This document shows positions 60,232-64,000 of a stretch of 64,000 nucleotides of DNA, piece by piece. The notes beneath the pieces are model-generated. The model was not told where the DNA came from and searched no databases. It was given only the letters and a program-made list of their open reading frames with translations. Numbering within the stretch: the first letter of the stretch is position 1; every line of letters begins with the position of its first letter. The stretch is from Balneolaceae bacterium (GTDB lineage Bacteria; Bacteroidota; Rhodothermia; Balneolales; Balneolaceae): NCBI GenBank assembly GCA_017640605.1, contig JAEPQH010000009.1, forward strand, positions 62,001 to 126,000, in the 5' to 3' direction. The translations under genes and the position numbers were made by a program.

Positions 60232-60672
60232 CTACTTGAAAATTGCCTGGTTCATTTTGTCGAGAAAAAACTGTGGTGCACGAATCGGTCGGCGCGATTC
60301 TGCGCTCATAAAACAGAGCGTTACTTTCCCCAGCACACATTCTTTTTGGGTGCTCTGAGAAATCACTTTGTAGTAGGTGATTAATCGAATTCCCGGTTTA
60401 TCGTAAATCAGGACTTTTATGTGCACGGGTTCGTCGTATTGCACTGGGTTTTTGAACGATAGTTCAGCGTCAATAACCGGCAACATGATGCCATCGTCTT
60501 CCATATCCTTGTAAGTGATTCCGTAAGAACGAATCATTTCGGTTCTGGCTACTTCAAAGTAATTAAGAAAGTGACCATGATACACCACTCCCATTTTATC
60601 AGTTTCTCCATATCTGCTTCTAAGTGGATAGGAAAACTCGATAAGTGGGTCTGAATCGGGAAATGAAATCAT
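60232..60672 (-). CDS. Acyl-CoA thioesterase, YbgC/4HBT family
   Basis: 146 residues, a hot-dog fold: SRYGETDKMGVVYHGHFLNYFEVARTE contains the 4HBT active-site Asp (ETDKMG) and VYHGHFLNY, followed by FKNPVQYDEPVHIKV. It hydrolyses short or medium acyl-CoA. It starts one base after accA, so it is coupled to fatty-acid synthesis in this operon. The exact acyl chain is not predictable. Confidence 0.88.
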   Translation of the reverse strand: MISFPDSDPLIEFSYPLRSRYGETDKMGVVYHGHFLNYFEVARTEMIRSYGITYKDMEDDGIMLPVIDAELSFKNPVQYDEPVHIKVLIYDKPGIRLITYYKVISQSTQKECVLGKVTLCFMSAESRRPIRAPQFFLDKMNQAIFK

Positions 60673-60673
60673 T

Positions 60674-61627
60674 TTAGGCCTTTTTGAAGGAACCCATGGC
60701 CGAGTACTTTTTGATGCGTTGCTCTACCAGCTTTTCGGGCTTCATTTTCGAAAGTTTTTTCAGGCTTTTTTGGATCTGATCTTTTACTGCTTTAGCGGCA
60801 GCTTCGTAATTTCGATGCGCACCGGAAGTAGGCTCTTTTATCACGCCATCAATTACTTTCAGCTCAACAAGATCGGGCGCTGTTAATTTAAGAACAGAAG
60901 CTGCTTGCTCCTTATAATCCCAGGTTTTCCAAAGAATGGATGAACAAGATTCAGGAGAGATTACTGAGTACCAGGTGTTTTCCATCATGTATACTTCGTT
61001 ACCCATGCCGATACCAAGTGCCCCGCCACTTGCTCCTTCACCAATTACGATTGTCACGATTGGCACCTTAAGTACTGCCATTAATTTCAGGTTTTTAGCA
61101 ATTGCCTCGGCCTGTCCTCTTTCTTCGGCCTCTAAACCCGGAAATGCGCCCGGTGTATCTAGTAGCGTTATTACAGGGATATTGAATTTCTCTGCAAGTT
61201 TCATCAATCGATAAGCTTTGCGATAGCCTTCGGGGTTCATCATACCAAAATTACGGTATTGTCGACTTGCGGTATCTCGTCCTTTTTGTTGACCAATAAT
61301 CATTACGGTATGGCCATCCATTTTAGCCATTCCACCCACGCAAGCTTTATCATCAGAGTGATAACGATCGCCATGTAATTCGACAAACTCGTCGGTCATT
61401 AACTCGATATAATCGAGTGTGTATGGTCGGTCAGGATGGCGGGCTAATTGCACTCGTTGCCATCGGGTAAGGTTAGAGAATATACTCTCTCTGAGTTTAT
61501 CTACTTTTCTGCGAAGGCTCTCTACTTCTTTATTTAATACACCGTCGCTTGCAGTGGATAGGTTCTCCAATTCTTCGATCTTTTTTTCGAGATCAGCAAT
61601 TGGTTGTTCAAAATCTAAATATTGCAT
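60674..61627 (-). CDS. accA: Acetyl-CoA carboxylase carboxyltransferase subunit alpha
   Basis: 317 residues, normal length. Together with AccD it moves CO2 from biotin to acetyl-CoA. Seen: the N-terminal coiled region ([14 protein letters not shown]), [60 protein letters not shown] and [17 protein letters not shown]. It heads the operon running from accA to the TIGR01777 epimerase on the minus strand. Confidence 0.97.
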   Translation of the reverse strand: MQYLDFEQPIADLEKKIEELENLSTASDGVLNKEVESLRRKVDKLRESIFSNLTRWQRVQLARHPDRPYTLDYIELMTDEFVELHGDRYHSDDKACVGGMAKMDGHTVMIIGQQKGRDTASRQYRNFGMMNPEGYRKAYRLMKLAEKFNIPVITLLDTPGAFPGLEAEERGQAEAIAKNLKLMAVLKVPIVTIVIGEGASGGALGIGMGNEVYMMENTWYSVISPESCSSILWKTWDYKEQAASVLKLTAPDLVELKVIDGVIKEPTSGAHRNYEAAAKAVKDQIQKSLKKLSKMKPEKLVEQRIKKYSAMGSFKKA

Positions 61628-61681
61628 GATTGTATTCTACTGTTTAGAGCGGTCTCTAATCGGTTTAAAATTTTTTCGGTG

Positions 61682-62410
61682 TTATAAAGCGCCAAAAATA
61701 CTGCGAACTTTTAACGCCCAAACTCGCCACATTGCCTCGCGCACAATTTTCTTCGACATTTTGGATACTCCTTCTTCGCGTTCTCTGAAGATAATAGACA
61801 CTTCCTTCAACTTAAAACCTGCTTTCCATGCTCTGAAGTGTAATTCGATCTGAAATGCGTATCCATTTGAGCGAATATTATCTAGTGATATGTTTTCAAT
61901 AACACTACGGTGAATGCATTTAAAACCTGCTGTGGTATCAAAAATTGGTAAGCCGGTAATAGATCGAGCATAAATATTGGCGCCATACGATAAAATCAGT
62001 CGGCTAAGCGGCCAGTTTATGATGCTAATCCCATTGCAGTATCGAGAACCAATTGCCAAATCGGCCGATTCTGAGCGTACTTCTTTGATCAATCTGGGAA
62101 TGTCGTTCGGATCGTGCGAAAAATCTGCATCCATTTCGCAGAGATACTCATAACCTTGTTCTAAGCCGTATTTAAAACCAGCGATGTACGCGGTACCTAA
62201 TCCCTGTTTGCCGCCTCGTTTAATAAGATGAATTCGTCCGGGGTAAATTACCCGCAAATCGCTCACAATCTGTGCCGTACCGTCAGGTGAACCATCATCA
62301 ACCACAAGAATATCTAGTTGTTCTTTCAGCCCAATCAGGGTGTCAATCATCCGGCGAATATTACCGGCTTCGTTATAAGTGGGGATGATTACAAGCGCTC
62401 TGTCTTTCAC
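61682..62410 (-). CDS. Polyprenol-phosphate mannosyltransferase-type GT2 (DPM1-like)
   Basis: 242 residues. The GT2 nucleotide-sugar fold shows IPTYNEAGNIRRMID, ILVVDDGSPDGTAQIV, CEMDADFSHDPNDIPRL (DxD metal site) and SITGLPIFDTTAGFKCIHRSV, diagnostic of dolichyl/polyprenyl-phosphate mannose synthases. It lacks the C-terminal membrane helices of longer relatives. It starts with GTG at 62410, directly after the stop of the glycosylphosphotransferase gene, and probably supplies a lipid-linked sugar in the same surface-glycan pathway. Confidence 0.9.
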   Translation of the reverse strand: MKDRALVIIPTYNEAGNIRRMIDTLIGLKEQLDILVVDDGSPDGTAQIVSDLRVIYPGRIHLIKRGGKQGLGTAYIAGFKYGLEQGYEYLCEMDADFSHDPNDIPRLIKEVRSESADLAIGSRYCNGISIINWPLSRLILSYGANIYARSITGLPIFDTTAGFKCIHRSVIENISLDNIRSNGYAFQIELHFRAWKAGFKLKEVSIIFREREEGVSKMSKKIVREAMWRVWALKVRSIFGAL

Positions 62411-63820
62411 TTATTGCCCCTTACCTTTAACCATCGTAAGAATGGTATTAATCAAGATTTTCATATCCATCATAAGTGAAATATTCTCTACATAGTAAAG
62501 ATCGTACTTGGTTTTTTCCTTTACATCTGCGAGCGATTCGTCGTATTTCCATTTTACTTGTGCCCATCCTGTAATACCAGGACGAACTCTAAGCCGGCGT
62601 GTATACAATGGGATTTGCACTTTAAATTGATCCACAAAATGAGGGCGCTCCGGTCTTGGTCCCACTAAGCTCATCGATCCACTTAGCACATTAAGCAATT
62701 GAGGCATTTCATCCAGCCTAAGTTTACGTAGCCAATAACCAACCTTTGTTACACGCGGATCATTTTCAGTAGCCCACATCGGTCCAGAATCTGCTTCGGC
62801 ATCCTGCTTCATTGTGCGGAACTTAAACATGGTAAAGGTTTTACCATTTCTACCTACTCTTTCTTGAGCATAAATTACTGGCCCTTTTGAAGTCAATTTG
62901 ATGATGATAGCAATCACCAAAAAAATAGGTGCTCCCAAAATGAGCACTGCAATTGATACAAGTATATCCATTAAGCGTTTGATTGCGCGCTCCCAAAGTG
63001 GCATTGGTTGTGGGGAAATTTCAATAAACGGAAGCCCGAATATTTGATTCGTTTTATTTAATCCGCTTACTAACTGATGGAAATCCGGCAATAGCTTTAG
63101 AGTAATATCCGGTTTATCAACTTTTGAAATTACCTCAACGAGTTCTCCTCTTCGATCCGGCTCGATAGCCACTAATACATCCTGAATTTGATTTTTGTTG
63201 ATGATGTCATCGATATCATCCAAATGCCCGATTACCTGATCAGCTTCGATCCCTGTTTCCGGTTCCGGTGATTTACCATTCACCTGTACATATCCCATCA
63301 CATCCATGCCTAGGGTACGGTTTCTCATAAGATCATCGTATGCAACTTTTGCATTATAGCCTGTACCAATAATCACTGTGCGGTGAAGACCTTTCCCGCG
63401 GCGAGCATAGAAACGCTGCACTGTTCGAATCACGAAACGGTTTAATGCACTAATACTGAAGGTAAATCCCCAATATAAAAGCACGAGAATCTTTACCTTT
63501 TCGAATGCTTCGTTTGAGCTGATATCGAGCAAGAAATACAGCATAAGCGAGCCTAGCGCTGTTGATTTCAGCACTTTGAAAAATTCATCTAAGCGAGAAA
63601 CCAGGTAAAGTTTTTTATAGAGTCCAGTAATTACGAACATGAACACCCAGTAGAAACTTAGAACGATTCCTACCGATGCAAAATTGGTATCGTACGCCCG
63701 TAAAATCTCGTTTATCGAATCGGTATAATTGTAGTGGAAGACAAACCATCCAGCAAGAACAATCAAATAGTCCATAACGCTGGTAAAGATTACTTCCCTA
63801 TATCGCTTAATGCTGCTCAA
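62411..63820 (-). CDS. Undecaprenyl-phosphate sugar-1-phosphate transferase (bacterial sugar transferase)
   Basis: 469 residues. Five N-terminal helices, a CoA-binding-like Rossmann domain (RTVIIGTGYNAKVAYDDL) and the C-terminal PssE/WbaP-type domain with KRLMDILVSIAVLILGAPIFL, YAQERVGRNGKTFTMFKFRTM, KLRLDEMPQLLNVLSGSMSLVGPRPERP and RVRPGITGWAQV. It starts exopolysaccharide or O-antigen repeat-unit assembly. Start is TTG at 63820, backed by AAGGA five bases upstream. Divergent from tgt. Confidence 0.93.
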   Translation of the reverse strand: MSSIKRYREVIFTSVMDYLIVLAGWFVFHYNYTDSINEILRAYDTNFASVGIVLSFYWVFMFVITGLYKKLYLVSRLDEFFKVLKSTALGSLMLYFLLDISSNEAFEKVKILVLLYWGFTFSISALNRFVIRTVQRFYARRGKGLHRTVIIGTGYNAKVAYDDLMRNRTLGMDVMGYVQVNGKSPEPETGIEADQVIGHLDDIDDIINKNQIQDVLVAIEPDRRGELVEVISKVDKPDITLKLLPDFHQLVSGLNKTNQIFGLPFIEISPQPMPLWERAIKRLMDILVSIAVLILGAPIFLVIAIIIKLTSKGPVIYAQERVGRNGKTFTMFKFRTMKQDAEADSGPMWATENDPRVTKVGYWLRKLRLDEMPQLLNVLSGSMSLVGPRPERPHFVDQFKVQIPLYTRRLRVRPGITGWAQVKWKYDESLADVKEKTKYDLYYVENISLMMDMKILINTILTMVKGKGQ

Positions 63821-63904
63821 GAAATTCCTTTTGAATCATTAAATTCCAAGCTTTGAAAATAAGCATTTTCTTAAAGGCTACATAACCAAGAAAAAGAAGT
63901 TCAT

Positions 63905-64000
63905 TTGTATACACTTAAAAAAAACTGCCCGGCAACAAAAGCACGCTTAGGAACATTAAAAACCGATCATGGCGATATAGAAACACCCATTTTTATGCCT
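63905..64000 (+). CDS. tgt: tRNA-guanine transglycosylase, N-terminal fragment (cut by window)
   Basis: 32 codons open to the window end. The frame reads TKARLGTLKTDHGDIETPIF then MP, the standard beginning of Tgt, which swaps guanine-34 for preQ1/queuine in tRNAs. The start is probably a TTG at 63905 (MYTLKKNCPATKARLG-like); no ATG lies nearby in frame. GAAG is seen about nine bases upstream. Assignment rests on a short but characteristic segment. Confidence 0.85.
   Translation, partial: MYTLKKNCPATKARLGTLKTDHGDIETPIFMP

Overview
The window comes from a free-living, Gram-negative-type bacterium of the Bacteroidota/Rhodothermota/Balneolota group, with Balneolota as the best guess. The evidence is family content: DUF2851, DUF3078, DUF3667, DUF2721, DUF4199 and DUF2007 proteins, a TonB receptor, a BatA-type VWA protein, a TIGR01777 epimerase, many lipoproteins and secreted proteins, and a moderately AT-rich sequence. 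The assignment is inference. Several genes start with TTG or GTG, and three of these starts are backed by a well-placed purine-rich ribosome-binding site.

Layout. 1-3046 (minus): ribosomal protein L25, PRPP synthetase, tRNA-Gln, DUF2851 and YtxH. 3171-6768 (plus): PyrR-like phosphoribosyltransferase, DUF3078, a PLP decarboxylase and DUF3667. 6758-9584 (minus): two unrecognised exported proteins and an ALDH7-type aldehyde dehydrogenase. 9683-14308 (plus): an rRNA/tRNA methyltransferase, PIN-PhoH, then a small accessory insert holding a lipoprotein serine protease and a second lipoprotein, closed by a diverged second copy of the phoH 3' end. 14537-20665 (minus): a beta-lactamase-fold hydrolase and its AraC-type neighbour, an 840-base array of palindromic repeats, and a DPP-IV-like peptidase. 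20769-28536: glutamine amidotransferase, an unlisted 49-residue ORF, glutamate racemase, a TonB receptor, asd and glycyl-tRNA synthetase. 28812-38125 (minus): a hydrolase-sdpI-sdpR operon, membrane and lipid genes, a Cu/Zn superoxide dismutase lipoprotein, a bile-acid-type symporter and tsaD. 38323-44844 (minus): dnaK-hsp20, then a Fic protein lying between intact aroA and a decayed second copy of the aroA 3' end. 45132-52804 (minus): a five-gene run of BatA/VWA, membrane protein, HflX, CBS protein and a 999-residue TPR protein. 52916-56123: a large lipoprotein and a RelE/Phd toxin-antitoxin pair. 56160-63820 (minus): envelope and lipid genes (TIGR01777 epimerase, cdsA, CPBP protease, accA, thioesterase, polyprenyl-phosphate glycosyltransferases). 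63905-64000: the start of tgt.

The most unusual signal is a repeated architecture. At two unrelated housekeeping genes (phoH and aroA), one or two accessory genes sit directly downstream in the same orientation, and a diverged in-frame copy of the last part of the host gene, with some 3' flank, lies on the far side. The phoH remnant differs from the live gene at 10 of 108 bases, 8 of them synonymous, so it looks like an allele from a related lineage and not a decayed local duplication. No integrase is present. This suggests cargo entering at gene 3' ends by recombination in the conserved tail. The Fic cargo also has three exact copies of a 13-base motif upstream, a plausible binding site for its own C-terminal winged-helix region.

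Much of the rest is ordinary core genome. Intergenic space is rich in palindromic repeats, short tandem repeats (GACGTGA x8, GATTAGGT x8) and AGCTCC-type terminator hairpins.
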